The translations under genes and the position numbers were made by a program. A stretch of 61,004 nt of DNA from Limnohabitans sp. (lineage in GTDB: Bacteria; Pseudomonadota; Gammaproteobacteria; Burkholderiales; Burkholderiaceae_C), in NCBI GenBank assembly GCA_021300495.1, contig JAJTDK010000003.1, positions 1 through 61,004 on the forward strand, read 5' to 3'. The number at the start of each line of letters is the position of its first letter. The first letter of the stretch is position 1. Below are positions 1 to 10,074 of this stretch, piece after piece. A model generated the notes under the pieces. It saw nothing but the letters and a program-made list of their open reading frames with translations, was not told where the DNA came from and did no database searches.

Positions 1-262
1 CCTCAGCAGGAGCAGATACAGCCCCACTGGCTTCCAACACCAACACCACCGAACCCTGTTTAACTTTGTCACCCAACTTCACACGCAGCTCTTTCACCAC
101 GCCAGCTGTTGACGAGGGAATTTCCATCGATGCTTTGTCCGACTCAACTGTGATCAATGATTGCTCGCCTTTGATGGTGTCACCCACCTTGACCATCAAT
201 TCAATCACGGTGACTTCATCGAAATCACCGATGTCTGGAACTTTGACTTCTACCAATGCCAT
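1..262 (-). CDS. aceF: Dihydrolipoamide acetyltransferase (pyruvate dehydrogenase E2), 5' part only
   Basis: Partial gene cut by the window edge. The 87 visible residues begin [17 protein letters not shown] and form one lipoyl domain, with the lipoylated lysine in the motif [11 protein letters not shown] near residue 43. The sequence then turns Ala/Pro-rich, as E2 linkers do. E2 transfers the acetyl group from the E1-bound intermediate to CoA in the cytoplasmic pyruvate dehydrogenase complex. The start ATG (262-260) has a GGAG ribosome site 6-9 bases upstream. The gene lies 21 bases downstream of aceE on the same strand, so the two are almost certainly one operon. A lipoyl domain alone could belong to another 2-oxoacid dehydrogenase, but the aceE neighbour settles it. 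Confidence 0.93.
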   Translation of the reverse strand, partial: MALVEVKVPDIGDFDEVTVIELMVKVGDTIKGEQSLITVESDKASMEIPSSTAGVVKELRVKLGDKVKQGSVVLVLEASGAVSAPAE

Positions 263-283
263 GTGTGTCTCCAATTCTTTTGA

Positions 284-2980
284 TCAAGCGTACAAAGGAT
301 TGACCTTGTCGGTCTTGATGCCGTATTGCTTCAAAGCCTCAGCGACTTTGGCCACAGGCACGGCGCCCTCTTCGCTCAATGCTTTGAGGGCAGCCACAAC
401 GATGTAATGGCGGTTGATTTCAAAGTGCTCGCGTAATTTGCTGCGGAAATCGCTTCGACCAAAACCATCGGTCCCTAACACCTTGAAAGTGCGGCCTTTT
501 GGAATGAAGGAGCGAATTTGTTCTGCGTAGTTTTTCATGTAGTCGGTGGATGCAATGACGGGGCCATCGAATTTGGCCAATTGCTGAGCCACAAACGGCA
601 CGCGCGGCACCTCCAAGGGGTGCAACATATTGAAGCGCTCGGCGTCTTGGCCGTCGCGGGTCAGTTCGTTGAAACTTGGGCAACTCCAGACATCGGCTGC
701 AATGCCCCAGTCTTTGGCGAGCAACTCCTGCGCAGCCAAAGACTCTCGCAGAATGGTGCCAGAGCCCATGAGTTGAACGCGCGTTTTGTTTTTACCACCG
801 GCCTTGCACAAGTACATGCCCTTGATGATTTGTTCTTCCGTGCCGGCTGTTAAGCCTGGCATGGGGTAGTTTTCATTTAACAAGGTGATGTAGTAATACA
901 CATTGTCTTGTTTCTCCACCATGCGTTTTAAGCCGTGGTGCAAGATGACGCCTACTTCGTGTGCAAAAGTGGGGTCGTAGCTGATGCAGTTTGGAATGGT
1001 GCCCGCCAAAATATGGCTGTGACCATCTTCATGCTGCAAGCCTTCGCCGTTCAATGTGGTGCGGCCAGAAGTACCACCTAACAAGAAGCCGCGCGCCTGC
1101 ATGTCGCCCGCAGCCCAAGCCAAATCGCCTATGCGCTGAAAACCAAACATGGAGTAGTACACATAGAAAGGCACCATGATGCGGTTGCTGGTGGAATAGC
1201 TGGTGGCTGCTGCAATCCAGCTGGACATACCGCCGGCTTCGTTAATGCCCTCTTGCAAAATCTGACCCGCTTTGTCCTCTTTGTAATACATCACTTGGTC
1301 TTTGTCGACCGGTGTGTATTGTTGACCCGCAGGGTTGTAAATTCCGACTTGGCGAAACAAACCTTCCATACCAAAAGTACGCGCTTCGTCTACCAAAATA
1401 GGCACGACGCGGGGGCCTAAGGCTTGGTCACGCAAAAGTTGTGTGAGAAAACGCACGTAAGCTTGTGTGGTGGAGATTTCACGGCCTTCAGCCGTGGGCT
1501 CCATCACAGACTTAAACACGTCCAACGAAGGCACAGTAAAACTTTCATCGGCTTTGGTGCGGCGGTGCGGCAAGTAACCACCCAAGGCCTTGCGGCGCTC
1601 ATGCAGGTAACGCATCTCTGGCGTGTCGTCCGCTGGCTTATAGAAAGGCACGTTGGCCAACTCACTGTCGGGCACAGGAATGTTAAAGCGATCGCGCATG
1701 TAGCGAACATCTTCGTCTGACAGCTTCTTGGTTTGGTGAACGTTATTTTTGCCCTCACCCACTTTGCCCATGCCAAAACCTTTGACAGTTTTGATGAGCA
1801 ATACCGTAGGTTGGTTTTTGGTGTTTACAGCTTGGTGGTATGCCGCGTACACTTTTTGGGGATCGTGACCGCCGCGTTTTAAAGACCAAATTTCCTCGTC
1901 GCTCATGTGTGACACCATCTCAAGGGTACGTGGATCACGACCGAAGAAATGTTTGCGAACGTAGGCACCATCATTGGCTTTGAAAGCTTGGAAGTCGCCG
2001 TCCAACGTGTCCATCATGATCTTGCGCAGGGCACCGTCTTTGTCGCGAGCCAAGAGCTTGTCCCACTCGCTGCCCCATAACAGCTTGATGACGTTCCAAC
2101 CAGAACCGCGGAATTCACTTTCAAGTTCTTGAACAATCTTGCCGTTGCCACGGACCGGTCCATCCAAACGCTGCAGGTTACAGTTCACGACAAAGATCAA
2201 GTTGTCAAGATTCTCACGAGCGGCCAATCCGATAGCACCCAAAGATTCCACTTCGTCCATTTCGCCATCACCGCAGAAAACCCAGACTTTGCGGTTTTCG
2301 GTGTTGGCAATGCCCCGAGCATGCAAGTACTTTAAGAAGCGCGCTTGGTAAATGGCCATCAAAGGGCCAAGGCCCATGGAGACTGTAGGGAACTGCCAAA
2401 ACTCAGGCATTAATTTGGGGTGCGGATAACTGGACAATCCTTTGCCATCAACTTCTTGGCGGAAGTTGAGCAACTGCTCTTCTGTCAGTCTGCCTTCAAG
2501 GTAGGCACGAGCGTAAACACCGGGCGAGACGTGACCTTGGATGTACAAGCAGTCACCTCCGTGATTTTCACTTTCGGCATGCCAGAAATGATTGAAACCA
2601 GCGCCAAACATGTGCGCCAATGAGGCAAAGGAGCCAATGTGACCGCCCAAATCACCACCGTCTTCAGGATTGTGGCGGTTGGCCTTGACCACCATGGCCA
2701 TGGCATTCCATCGCATGTAAGAGCGAAGCCGCTCTTCTATTTCAATGTTGCCAGGGCAATGAACTTCCTGATCAGGTTCGATGGTGTTCACATAACCTGT
2801 GTTGGCGGAAAACGGCAGGTCAATGCTGCTCTGACGAGCGTGCTCTAAAAGTTGTTCTAACAAGAAGTGCGCGCGTTCTCCACCTTCTTTTTCGATCACG
2901 GCGGACAGTGCGTCCATCCATTCGCGGGTTTCGATGGCATCCAAGTCTGAGAGGATGTGATTAGGCTGAAAAGCTGACAT
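284..2980 (-). CDS. aceE: Pyruvate dehydrogenase E1 component (homodimeric type)
   Basis: Thiamine-diphosphate enzyme that decarboxylates pyruvate and acetylates the lipoyl arm of E2. At 898 residues it matches the homodimeric AceE family of gamma/betaproteobacteria, not the alpha/beta split E1. The ThDP-binding motif is visible as GDGEMDE followed about 30 residues later by NCNLQRLDGPV. A histidine-rich stretch (GLQHEDGHSH) in the C-terminal half is also typical. The start at 2980 is preceded by GGAG seven bases upstream. It is the first gene of the aceE-aceF operon. The 133-base gap to the divergent kinase gene is AT-rich and must hold both promoters. Confidence 0.97.
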   Translation of the reverse strand: MSAFQPNHILSDLDAIETREWMDALSAVIEKEGGERAHFLLEQLLEHARQSSIDLPFSANTGYVNTIEPDQEVHCPGNIEIEERLRSYMRWNAMAMVVKANRHNPEDGGDLGGHIGSFASLAHMFGAGFNHFWHAESENHGGDCLYIQGHVSPGVYARAYLEGRLTEEQLLNFRQEVDGKGLSSYPHPKLMPEFWQFPTVSMGLGPLMAIYQARFLKYLHARGIANTENRKVWVFCGDGEMDEVESLGAIGLAARENLDNLIFVVNCNLQRLDGPVRGNGKIVQELESEFRGSGWNVIKLLWGSEWDKLLARDKDGALRKIMMDTLDGDFQAFKANDGAYVRKHFFGRDPRTLEMVSHMSDEEIWSLKRGGHDPQKVYAAYHQAVNTKNQPTVLLIKTVKGFGMGKVGEGKNNVHQTKKLSDEDVRYMRDRFNIPVPDSELANVPFYKPADDTPEMRYLHERRKALGGYLPHRRTKADESFTVPSLDVFKSVMEPTAEGREISTTQAYVRFLTQLLRDQALGPRVVPILVDEARTFGMEGLFRQVGIYNPAGQQYTPVDKDQVMYYKEDKAGQILQEGINEAGGMSSWIAAATSYSTSNRIMVPFYVYYSMFGFQRIGDLAWAAGDMQARGFLLGGTSGRTTLNGEGLQHEDGHSHILAGTIPNCISYDPTFAHEVGVILHHGLKRMVEKQDNVYYYITLLNENYPMPGLTAGTEEQIIKGMYLCKAGGKNKTRVQLMGSGTILRESLAAQELLAKDWGIAADVWSCPSFNELTRDGQDAERFNMLHPLEVPRVPFVAQQLAKFDGPVIASTDYMKNYAEQIRSFIPKGRTFKVLGTDGFGRSDFRSKLREHFEINRHYIVVAALKALSEEGAVPVAKVAEALKQYGIKTDKVNPLYA

Positions 2981-3113
2981 GTTTGTCTCCTATGAAGGCC
3001 ATGATGACTCTACTTTCCCAAATTCTCTCACAATATTCACATTATTTCAAATGGCGATTATTGATTTCATATTACGAAATTTAAAGTAAGGTGTTTACCC
3101 TAAACTTACGGCT

Positions 3114-5651
3114 ATGAAGCCCCAAAATGTTACAAAAGTAATTAAAGCCATTAAGCCGGTATCTTTGTGGCGACGTTGGTGGAAACGTCAAAACCCAATC
3201 AAACAAGACAGGTTTGCAACACTCGCCCCGATTGCTGCTGTGTTGTTGTTTTTCAGCGCCATTTCTTTCTCATTCTGGTACTTAAAAATCGAAGAAGCCG
3301 ATCGAGAACAAGAAGCCGTCAAGCGAGATGTCGAATACAGCCAGCAAAGGTTAAGGCTAAGGTTGTTGGAGCGACAAGAACAAATCATGCGCTTGGCACG
3401 TGATGTCTCCAACAAAGACGTTGACCTGAAAGAGTTCTCGCGACGTGCTGAAGCATTGGTCCTCAAAAATCCAGAAGTTAAAACCATCGCATGGATCGAT
3501 GATCGCCGCAAAGTTTTGGCCAGCGAAACTGCCCCGAGTGTCCTGATCAGTCAAAAATGGCGCGTTGGCGAGGTTTTAAAGTGGGGAGAATCTGAAAATA
3601 GCTACACCCTCGCTCGAGACTTGATGCAACCCATTTATTCTCAAGAAGATGATGGGGGTCTCTCAATTGGCAACAACTCAACAGGTCAAGAAAATTACGC
3701 CAAAAACGTTGTCCTCCAACTCCATACACCCCTGACCAATGCGCAGGGGCGTTTCAATGGCGTGATCATGGCTGAATATGCGGTCGAAAGCTTGTTGCGA
3801 TACGGCGTCCCAAGCGAGATATCTGCCAAGTATGCGGTTTCATTGCTAGACAGTGATGGCAATCTGGTTGCGGGTCAGTCAATTCCTAAACGAAATAGCC
3901 TAAGAGGTCTGATTCCTGGCTTTTCGATGCAAAACAATGAATTCGAAGTGCCCGTATCGCCTGTCGGTAATGGACTCATTCTGAGAGCTCAGGCTTGGCG
4001 TACTTCTCAAGACCTGGTTGGTAACGGATTTTTTTGGGTCATCGGTTCCCTCAGTTTGCTCACCGCATGGATGCTGATTGCCAACTGGCGTCACACTCGC
4101 AAGCGACAACAAACTCAAAAAGAGTTGATTGCCGAAACCAATTTTCGGCGCGCCATGGAAAACTCCATCCTGACTGGCATGCGGGCCCTGGACTTGGAAG
4201 GTCGAATCAGTTATGTCAATTTAGCGTTCTGCCAAATGACCGGTTGGCAAGAACAAGAATTGATAGGGTCTGTTGCACCATACCCTTACTGGCCAGATGA
4301 AGACAAAGAATTCTTGATGGCACGCTTGGAGGAAGAGCTTAGCGGCAAACAAACCGCTGGTGGCTTCCAAGTCAGGGTCAAACGCAAAAACGGCAGCATT
4401 TTTGACGCCCGACTTTACGTCTCTCCCCTGATCGATGCCAATGGCAAACAAACTGGCTGGATGACCTCGATGACGGACATCACAGAGCCCAATCGCGTCA
4501 GGGAACAATTGGCGGCCTCCTATGAACGTTTCACCATCGTGCTGGAAGCCCTGGACGCATCTGTTTCAGTAGCGCCCCTTGGCAGCGCAGAATTACTGTT
4601 TGCCAACAAGTTGTATCGACAATGGTTTGGCACGGACACTATGGGCCATTTGAATTTGGTTGAAACAGCTGGCATGCTGGACATCAGAAACTCAGAAACC
4701 GAAATGGACGATGTCGATGCTTTGGCGGGCTTGCCTACAGAAAGTCTCACGGTGGCACCTGCTGAACGCGCTGAGATTTATTTGGTGCATCTGGCCAAAT
4801 GGCTAGAAATCCGCACCCGTTATATCAACTGGGCCGATGGTCGACTTGCCCAATTGGTCATTGCCACAGACATCACAGCTCGCAGGCAGGCTGAAGAGTT
4901 GTCATCCCAACAAGCAGAACGAGCGCAAAACGCCAGTCGACTTATCACCATGGGCGAAATGGCATCGAGCGTGGCTCACGAACTCAACCAACCACTGACT
5001 GCCATTACCAACTATTGCAACGGCTTATTGTCCCGAATCAAAGGAAAGCAAATTGAAGAAGCCGATCTGATTTGGGCCTTAGAAAAAACCTCTCACCAAG
5101 CCCAGCGCGCAGGTCAAATCATTCACCGAATTCGCTCCTTTGTGAAAAGAAGTGAGCCCAATCGAACCCCTTCCTCTGTCGTCAACATGGTCAATGAAGC
5201 GGTTGAATTGGCAGAAATTGAACTTCGCCGCCGCAATGTTCGTTTGTCGCATTACGTTGCAGCACGTTTGCCTCAACTTAGCGTGGATCCTATCTTGATT
5301 GAACAAGTTTTAATCAATTTGATGAAAAACGCGGCAGAGTCAATTGACAACGCGGAACGCCCAATTGGCCGTCGACATGTGGAATTAAGGGTCGTTCCCA
5401 AGGTCTTGGACACGCAAAATATTGTCCATTTCTCGGTCAGTGACACTGGAAAAGGCTTGCCGCCACAGGTCATGGAACGCCTTTACGAGGCTTTCTTTTC
5501 CACCAAAGACGAGGGCATGGGCATTGGACTCAACCTGTGCCGAACGATTGTCGAATCGCACTTGGGCAGAATCACGGCTGAGAACCTCTACAATGCCGAC
5601 GAAGTTGTTGGTTGTTGCTTCTCCTTCTGGATACCTGTGACGGCCAACTGA
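3114..5651 (+). CDS. Membrane-bound PAS-domain sensor histidine kinase
   Basis: Inner-membrane sensor kinase of 845 residues. A transmembrane segment near residues 37-58 and a second near 305-325 enclose an extracytoplasmic sensor region of about 245 residues. A first PAS domain follows (about 345-455, with the S-box motif YVNLAFCQMTGW), then a second weaker PAS-like segment (about 475-590). The dimerisation/phosphoacceptor motif MASSVAHELNQPL places the phosphorylated histidine at residue 622. The ATPase domain has N box (NLMKNAAESI), G1 (DTGKGL) and G2 (GMGIGL). The family resembles FixL/DctB-type kinases. The ligand cannot be told from sequence, and no haem-PAS signature was identified. 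It is followed 34 bases later by its likely partner regulator. Confidence 0.9.
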   Translation: MKPQNVTKVIKAIKPVSLWRRWWKRQNPIKQDRFATLAPIAAVLLFFSAISFSFWYLKIEEADREQEAVKRDVEYSQQRLRLRLLERQEQIMRLARDVSNKDVDLKEFSRRAEALVLKNPEVKTIAWIDDRRKVLASETAPSVLISQKWRVGEVLKWGESENSYTLARDLMQPIYSQEDDGGLSIGNNSTGQENYAKNVVLQLHTPLTNAQGRFNGVIMAEYAVESLLRYGVPSEISAKYAVSLLDSDGNLVAGQSIPKRNSLRGLIPGFSMQNNEFEVPVSPVGNGLILRAQAWRTSQDLVGNGFFWVIGSLSLLTAWMLIANWRHTRKRQQTQKELIAETNFRRAMENSILTGMRALDLEGRISYVNLAFCQMTGWQEQELIGSVAPYPYWPDEDKEFLMARLEEELSGKQTAGGFQVRVKRKNGSIFDARLYVSPLIDANGKQTGWMTSMTDITEPNRVREQLAASYERFTIVLEALDASVSVAPLGSAELLFANKLYRQWFGTDTMGHLNLVETAGMLDIRNSETEMDDVDALAGLPTESLTVAPAERAEIYLVHLAKWLEIRTRYINWADGRLAQLVIATDITARRQAEELSSQQAERAQNASRLITMGEMASSVAHELNQPLTAITNYCNGLLSRIKGKQIEEADLIWALEKTSHQAQRAGQIIHRIRSFVKRSEPNRTPSSVVNMVNEAVELAEIELRRRNVRLSHYVAARLPQLSVDPILIEQVLINLMKNAAESIDNAERPIGRRHVELRVVPKVLDTQNIVHFSVSDTGKGLPPQVMERLYEAFFSTKDEGMGIGLNLCRTIVESHLGRITAENLYNADEVVGCCFSFWIPVTAN

Positions 5652-5685
5652 AACATTGAATTAGCAAGTAAAACTGGGAACCACC

Positions 5686-6312
5686 ATGAGTTTGATACCC
5701 AAAAAAGGAACTGTTTATGTTGTCGATGACGATGAAGCAGTTCGCGACTCTCTGCAGTGGCTCTTAGAGGGCAAAGATTACCGCGTCAGGTGTTTTGACT
5801 CAGCAGAGTCATTTCTCAGCCGTTACGACCCTCGTGAGGTGGCTTGCCTGATCGTCGATATCCGGATGGGCGGTATGACAGGCCTAGAACTTCAGGACAA
5901 ATTGGTTGAGCGCCGCTCACCTCTTCCTATTGTCTTCATCACTGGCCACGGTGATGTGCCTATGGCCGTTGACACCATGAAAAAAGGCGCTATGGACTTT
6001 ATCCAGAAGCCCTTCAAGGAAGATGATTTGGTCAACTTGGTTGAGCGCATGCTAGACAGCGCTCGCGAGTCTTTTTCTGATCACCAAAATGCTGCCAATC
6101 GCGATGCCCTGCTCTCCAAACTTACAGGCCGTGAAGCGCAAGTGCTTGAGCGCATCGTGGCCGGCCGTTTGAACAAACAAATTGCCGACGATCTGGGCAT
6201 CAGCATCAAAACCGTTGAAGCCCACCGTGCCAACATCATGGAAAAGCTCAACGCCAACACCGTTGCCGATTTGCTGAAAATTGCTTTGGGACAAACCGCC
6301 CCCAAGAGCTAA
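5686..6312 (+). CDS. FixJ/NarL-type response regulator (REC + LuxR HTH)
   Basis: Cytoplasmic transcription regulator of 208 residues. The receiver domain has the acidic pocket (VVDDDEAVRDS, residues 12-22), phosphoacceptor Asp58 in LIVDIRM, and Lys108 in IQKPF. The LuxR-type helix-turn-helix occupies about 145-200 (LTGREAQVLERI and IKTVEAHRANIMEKL). This is the FixJ domain order and size. It lies directly downstream of the PAS histidine kinase on the same strand, so it is probably phosphorylated by it. The target genes cannot be inferred. A terminator follows at 6343-6376. Confidence 0.92.
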   Translation: MSLIPKKGTVYVVDDDEAVRDSLQWLLEGKDYRVRCFDSAESFLSRYDPREVACLIVDIRMGGMTGLELQDKLVERRSPLPIVFITGHGDVPMAVDTMKKGAMDFIQKPFKEDDLVNLVERMLDSARESFSDHQNAANRDALLSKLTGREAQVLERIVAGRLNKQIADDLGISIKTVEAHRANIMEKLNANTVADLLKIALGQTAPKS

Positions 6313-6342
6313 AAACAGTTTAGCCTTTACCAGGTCCCTCTG

Positions 6343-6376
6343 AACGCCCGTGACACACCAACTCGCGGGCGTTTTT
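6343..6376 (+). terminator. Rho-independent terminator after the response regulator
   Basis: Stem AACGCCCG (6343-6350) pairs with CGGGCGTT (6366-6373) across a 15-base loop and runs into a T tract. It ends the kinase-regulator operon and separates it from folD. Confidence 0.8.
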
Positions 6377-6418
6377 ACTTGAAGATATCATTTCAATGAC
6401 TTTGAAACCTAGCAACCC

Positions 6419-7264
6419 ATGACAGCCCAAAAAATAGACGGCAATGCCCTCTCCCAAAAGTTGCGAGCAGAAGTCACTCTGCGAACCACGGCCCTCAAAG
6501 CGAAGGGCATCACCCCTGGCTTGGCCGTTATTTTGGTTGGCGAAAACCCAGCCAGCCAAGTCTATGTGCGCAACAAGGTGAAGGCCTGCGAAGACAGTGG
6601 CCTGCACTCCATCTTAGAAAAGCATCCTGCCTCCCTGACAGAGGCTGCATTGCTAAATCGAATCAAAGCACTTAATCAAGACACAAGCATTCACGGCATC
6701 TTGGTACAACTGCCCTTACCAGAGCACATTGATGCACAAAAAGTGATCGAAGCCATATCGCCCGCCAAAGATGTCGATGGCTTTCACATTGCAAGCGCAG
6801 GCGCGTTGATGACGGGCATGCCTGGTTTTTGGCCATGCACGCCCTCTGGCTGCATGAAGATGCTGGAGAGCATTGGGTATGAACTGAAAGGCAAGCATGC
6901 CGTCGTGATTGGCCGAAGCAACATTGTTGGCAAGCCCATGGCCTTGATGCTTTTGCAAAAGAATGCCACTGTCACCATCTGTCACAGCGCAACCCAAGAT
7001 TTGAAAGCCATCACGCTACAGGCCGATGTCATTGTGGCGGCCGTTGGCAAACGAAACATCCTAACGGCGGACATGGTTAAGCCAGGCGCCGTAGTGCTAG
7101 ATGTAGGCATGAACCGCAATGAAGAAGGCAAGCTTTGCGGTGATGTAGATTTTGTCGGTGTTGAACAAGTGGCGGGCTTCATCACACCCGTGCCGGGCGG
7201 TGTTGGCCCTATGACCATTACCATGCTGTTGATCAACACACTAGAAGCCGCCGAGCGCATTTAA
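6419..7264 (+). CDS. folD: Bifunctional methylenetetrahydrofolate dehydrogenase / methenyl-THF cyclohydrolase
   Basis: Cytosolic one-carbon enzyme that interconverts 5,10-methylene-THF, 5,10-methenyl-THF and 10-formyl-THF using NADP. At 281 residues it is the standard bacterial length. The catalytic Tyr49/Lys53 pair lies in [13 protein letters not shown]. The NADP-binding region has [12 protein letters not shown], and the C-terminal signature [12 protein letters not shown] is intact. It starts with ATG at 6419 behind the terminator of the preceding operon, so it probably has its own promoter in 6377-6418. Confidence 0.97.
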   Translation: MTAQKIDGNALSQKLRAEVTLRTTALKAKGITPGLAVILVGENPASQVYVRNKVKACEDSGLHSILEKHPASLTEAALLNRIKALNQDTSIHGILVQLPLPEHIDAQKVIEAISPAKDVDGFHIASAGALMTGMPGFWPCTPSGCMKMLESIGYELKGKHAVVIGRSNIVGKPMALMLLQKNATVTICHSATQDLKAITLQADVIVAAVGKRNILTADMVKPGAVVLDVGMNRNEEGKLCGDVDFVGVEQVAGFITPVPGGVGPMTITMLLINTLEAAERI

Positions 7265-7306
7265 GCCACCGACTTTTCTTTTTAAGATTTAATCAGACCC
7301 TGAATC

Positions 7307-9358
7307 ATGAACACTTCATTGCCCAACCCCTTGCTTCAAACAGGTGGCTTGCCCTTGTTTGATCAGATCAAACCTGAGCACGTCAATCAGGCCCTAGATG
7401 AGCTGCTGATTTCAAGTTCAAAAGCATTAGAGCTTGTGACTGCATCTGACTTTCCCTCGGACTGGCATGCCATTTCGAAAGTCCTTGATGTTTGCATCGA
7501 AAAATTAAGCACGTCGTGGGGCGCTGTCAGTCATTTGAACCATGTGGCAGACACGCCAGAGTTGCGAGCAGCGTACAACGATGCGCTTCCAAAGGTCACA
7601 GAATTCTTGACGCGATTGGGTTCTGACGAAAGGCTTTATGCCAAATACAAAGCTGTCAATGCAGAGCAACTCGATGCATCCCAAAAGCAGGCTTTGAAAA
7701 ATGCACTTCGCAACTTTGTGCTTGGTGGCGCTGATCTTCAAGGCGAAGCCAAAACACGTTATTCCGCTATTCAAGAACGAATGGCCGAGCTGAGTCAGAA
7801 ATTCAGCGAGAACGCCTTGGATGCAACAGATCGGTTTTCACTTTTTGTCTCAGAAGCAGATCTGGCAGGTGTGCCACAGGACGTCATACAGACAGCGCGT
7901 ACAGCTGCCGAGAAAGACGGTCAAGAAGGCTACAAACTCAGCTTGAAAATGCCCTGCTACTTGCCTGTAATGCAGTTTGCAACAAGCAGTGATTTAAGAC
8001 AAAAACTTTACCGGGCCTACGTCACGCGTGCTTCCGATCAAACCGATGCCGAATTTGCAAGCCTAGACAACAGCGAACTGATCCAAGAAATATTGCAGCT
8101 TCGCCAAGAAGAAGCACTGATACTGGGCTATCAAAATTATGCTGAAGTTTCAGTGGCCACCAAGATGGCTGACTCGCCTGCCAAGGTCATTTCTTTTCTT
8201 CGAGATTTGTCCCAAAGAGCCCGCCCGTTTGCAGAGAAAGACTTGGCAGACATGCGGCAATTCGCAAGCGAACATTTGAATTTACAGAATCCACAAGCTT
8301 GGGATTGGCCCTACATTGGCGAAAAACTGAAGGAAGCCCGATACAGCTTCAGCGAACAAGAAGTGAAGCAATATTTCACAGCGCCTAAAGTTTTGCAAGG
8401 CCTGTTCAAGATCATTGAAACCTTGTTTGAGGTCAGCATCCAAGTAGACAAAGCCCCTGTGTGGCACCCGGCTGTCAGTTTCTACCGCATCGAGAGAAAT
8501 GGTCAATTGGTGGGTCAGTTCTACCTTGACCAGCCCGCACGTGCAGGCAAACGCGGTGGCGCATGGATGGATGATGTTCGCGCACGTTGGCTAAGACCAG
8601 ACAACGGGCAACTGCAAACCCCAGTGGCCCACTTGGTCTGCAATTTTGCAGAAGGTGTCGATGGCAACCCCGCCTTGCTGACGCACGACGATGTCATTAC
8701 CCTGTTCCATGAATTTGGACATGGCCTGCATCACATGCTGACACAAGTGAATGAGCGCGATGTGTCGGGTATCAGTGGTGTGGAATGGGATGCCGTTGAG
8801 TTACCCAGCCAATTCATGGAAAACTTTTGTTGGGAGTGGTCTGTGTTAAAGCACATGACCTCTCATGTCACAACAGGCGCACCCTTGCCGCGCGAATTGT
8901 TTGACAAAATGGTGGCTGCCAAAAACTTCCAAAGCGGCTTGCAAACACTGCGGCAAATTGAGCTGGCTTTGCTTGACATGTTGCTGCACAGTGAACACAA
9001 GCCCGCAGAAACATTCATGACCGTTTTGGAAAAAGTCCGGGCTGAAGTTGCCGTCATTCAGGCCCCTGCCTTCAACCGCTGGGCACACACCTTCAGCCAC
9101 ATCTTTGCAGGCGGCTATGCCGCGGGTTATTACAGCTACAAGTGGGCTGAAGTCTTGTCTGCCGATGCCTACGCTGCCTTTGAAGAAACCGCTCAGTCAG
9201 ATGGCTCCCCCAGCCTAGAAACAGGGAGACGCTACAGACAGGCTATTTTGGAGGCCGGTGGTAGTCGCCCTGCTTTGGAATCATTCATTGCTTTTAGAGG
9301 TCGTGAGCCCTCCATCAATGCCTTGCTTAGGCACCAAGGCATGGCCGCCAAAGGATGA
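7307..9358 (+). CDS. prlC: Oligopeptidase A (M3 family zinc metallopeptidase)
   Basis: Cytoplasmic thimet-like peptidase that degrades short peptides, including cleaved signal peptides. At 683 residues it matches the family. The zinc-binding HEXXH motif is present as HEFGH at residues 468-472, in the context LFHEFGHGLHHML. The third ligand region (EWDAVELPSQFMENF) is also visible. It follows folD by 42 bases on the same strand and may be co-transcribed. Its stop lies one base from the convergent rpiA stop, leaving no room for a terminator between them. Confidence 0.95.
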   Translation: MNTSLPNPLLQTGGLPLFDQIKPEHVNQALDELLISSSKALELVTASDFPSDWHAISKVLDVCIEKLSTSWGAVSHLNHVADTPELRAAYNDALPKVTEFLTRLGSDERLYAKYKAVNAEQLDASQKQALKNALRNFVLGGADLQGEAKTRYSAIQERMAELSQKFSENALDATDRFSLFVSEADLAGVPQDVIQTARTAAEKDGQEGYKLSLKMPCYLPVMQFATSSDLRQKLYRAYVTRASDQTDAEFASLDNSELIQEILQLRQEEALILGYQNYAEVSVATKMADSPAKVISFLRDLSQRARPFAEKDLADMRQFASEHLNLQNPQAWDWPYIGEKLKEARYSFSEQEVKQYFTAPKVLQGLFKIIETLFEVSIQVDKAPVWHPAVSFYRIERNGQLVGQFYLDQPARAGKRGGAWMDDVRARWLRPDNGQLQTPVAHLVCNFAEGVDGNPALLTHDDVITLFHEFGHGLHHMLTQVNERDVSGISGVEWDAVELPSQFMENFCWEWSVLKHMTSHVTTGAPLPRELFDKMVAAKNFQSGLQTLRQIELALLDMLLHSEHKPAETFMTVLEKVRAEVAVIQAPAFNRWAHTFSHIFAGGYAAGYYSYKWAEVLSADAYAAFEETAQSDGSPSLETGRRYRQAILEAGGSRPALESFIAFRGREPSINALLRHQGMAAKG

Positions 9359-9359
9359 C

Positions 9360-10049
9360 TTAAAACTTCAGCGTCTTCACGCCCGCTGAAGTACCCAACA
9401 AACAAACGTGGGCTTTTTGGTATGCAAAAACGCCCACAGTGACCACCCCAGGCCATTGGCTTACTTCGGCTTCAAAAGCCACAGGATCAGTGATTTGCAG
9501 GCCCTTCACATCCAAGATGTGTTGTCCATTGTCTGTGACCAATGCCTGTCCGTCCTTCGTGCGCACTTGAGCTTGCCCTCCCATGCTTGCAAACTGCGCG
9601 ATGATGCGAGCGCTGGACATGGGGATGACCTCTACAGGCAGAGGAAAAGCGCCCAACACTGAAACCAGTTTAGATTCGTCGGCAATGCAAACAAATACCT
9701 TAGACTGCGCCGCAACAATTTTTTCACGCGTGAGCGCCGCGCCGCCGCCCTTCACCATATGACCTTGGCCATTGATTTCATCGGCGCCATCAATGTAGAC
9801 AGCCAACTCGACCACCTCATTGCTGTCCAAAACGGGAATGCCCAAGGCCTTTAAACGCGCTGTGGAAGCTTCAGAACTGGACACGGCCCCTTTGATTTGA
9901 TCTTTCATCGAAGCCAATGCCTCGATGAATTTATTCACAGTAGAGCCTGTGCCAACGCCCACAATTTGGTCGGGCACGACATATTGAAGCGCAGCCTGAC
10001 CGACCAGGGCTTTGAGTTCGTCTTGATTCATAGGGTTTATTTGAGACAA
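9360..10049 (-). CDS. rpiA: Ribose-5-phosphate isomerase A
   Basis: Pentose-phosphate enzyme that interconverts ribose 5-phosphate and ribulose 5-phosphate in the cytosol. At 229 residues it has the RpiA signatures [16 protein letters not shown] near the N terminus, [24 protein letters not shown] with catalytic residues in the middle, and VEVIPM further on. It is convergent with prlC (one base between stops) and divergent from pyrD (25 bases between starts), so the rpiA and pyrD promoters must overlap or sit in each other's coding region. Confidence 0.97.
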   Translation of the reverse strand: MSQINPMNQDELKALVGQAALQYVVPDQIVGVGTGSTVNKFIEALASMKDQIKGAVSSSEASTARLKALGIPVLDSNEVVELAVYIDGADEINGQGHMVKGGGAALTREKIVAAQSKVFVCIADESKLVSVLGAFPLPVEVIPMSSARIIAQFASMGGQAQVRTKDGQALVTDNGQHILDVKGLQITDPVAFEAEVSQWPGVVTVGVFAYQKAHVCLLGTSAGVKTLKF

Positions 10050-10074
10050 TGCTTGAATTGAATGAGATTATCCA

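Noticed and set aside
66-407. Open frame on the plus strand over aceF/aceE
   Set aside because: Antisense to two well-supported genes and without family resemblance or ribosome site.
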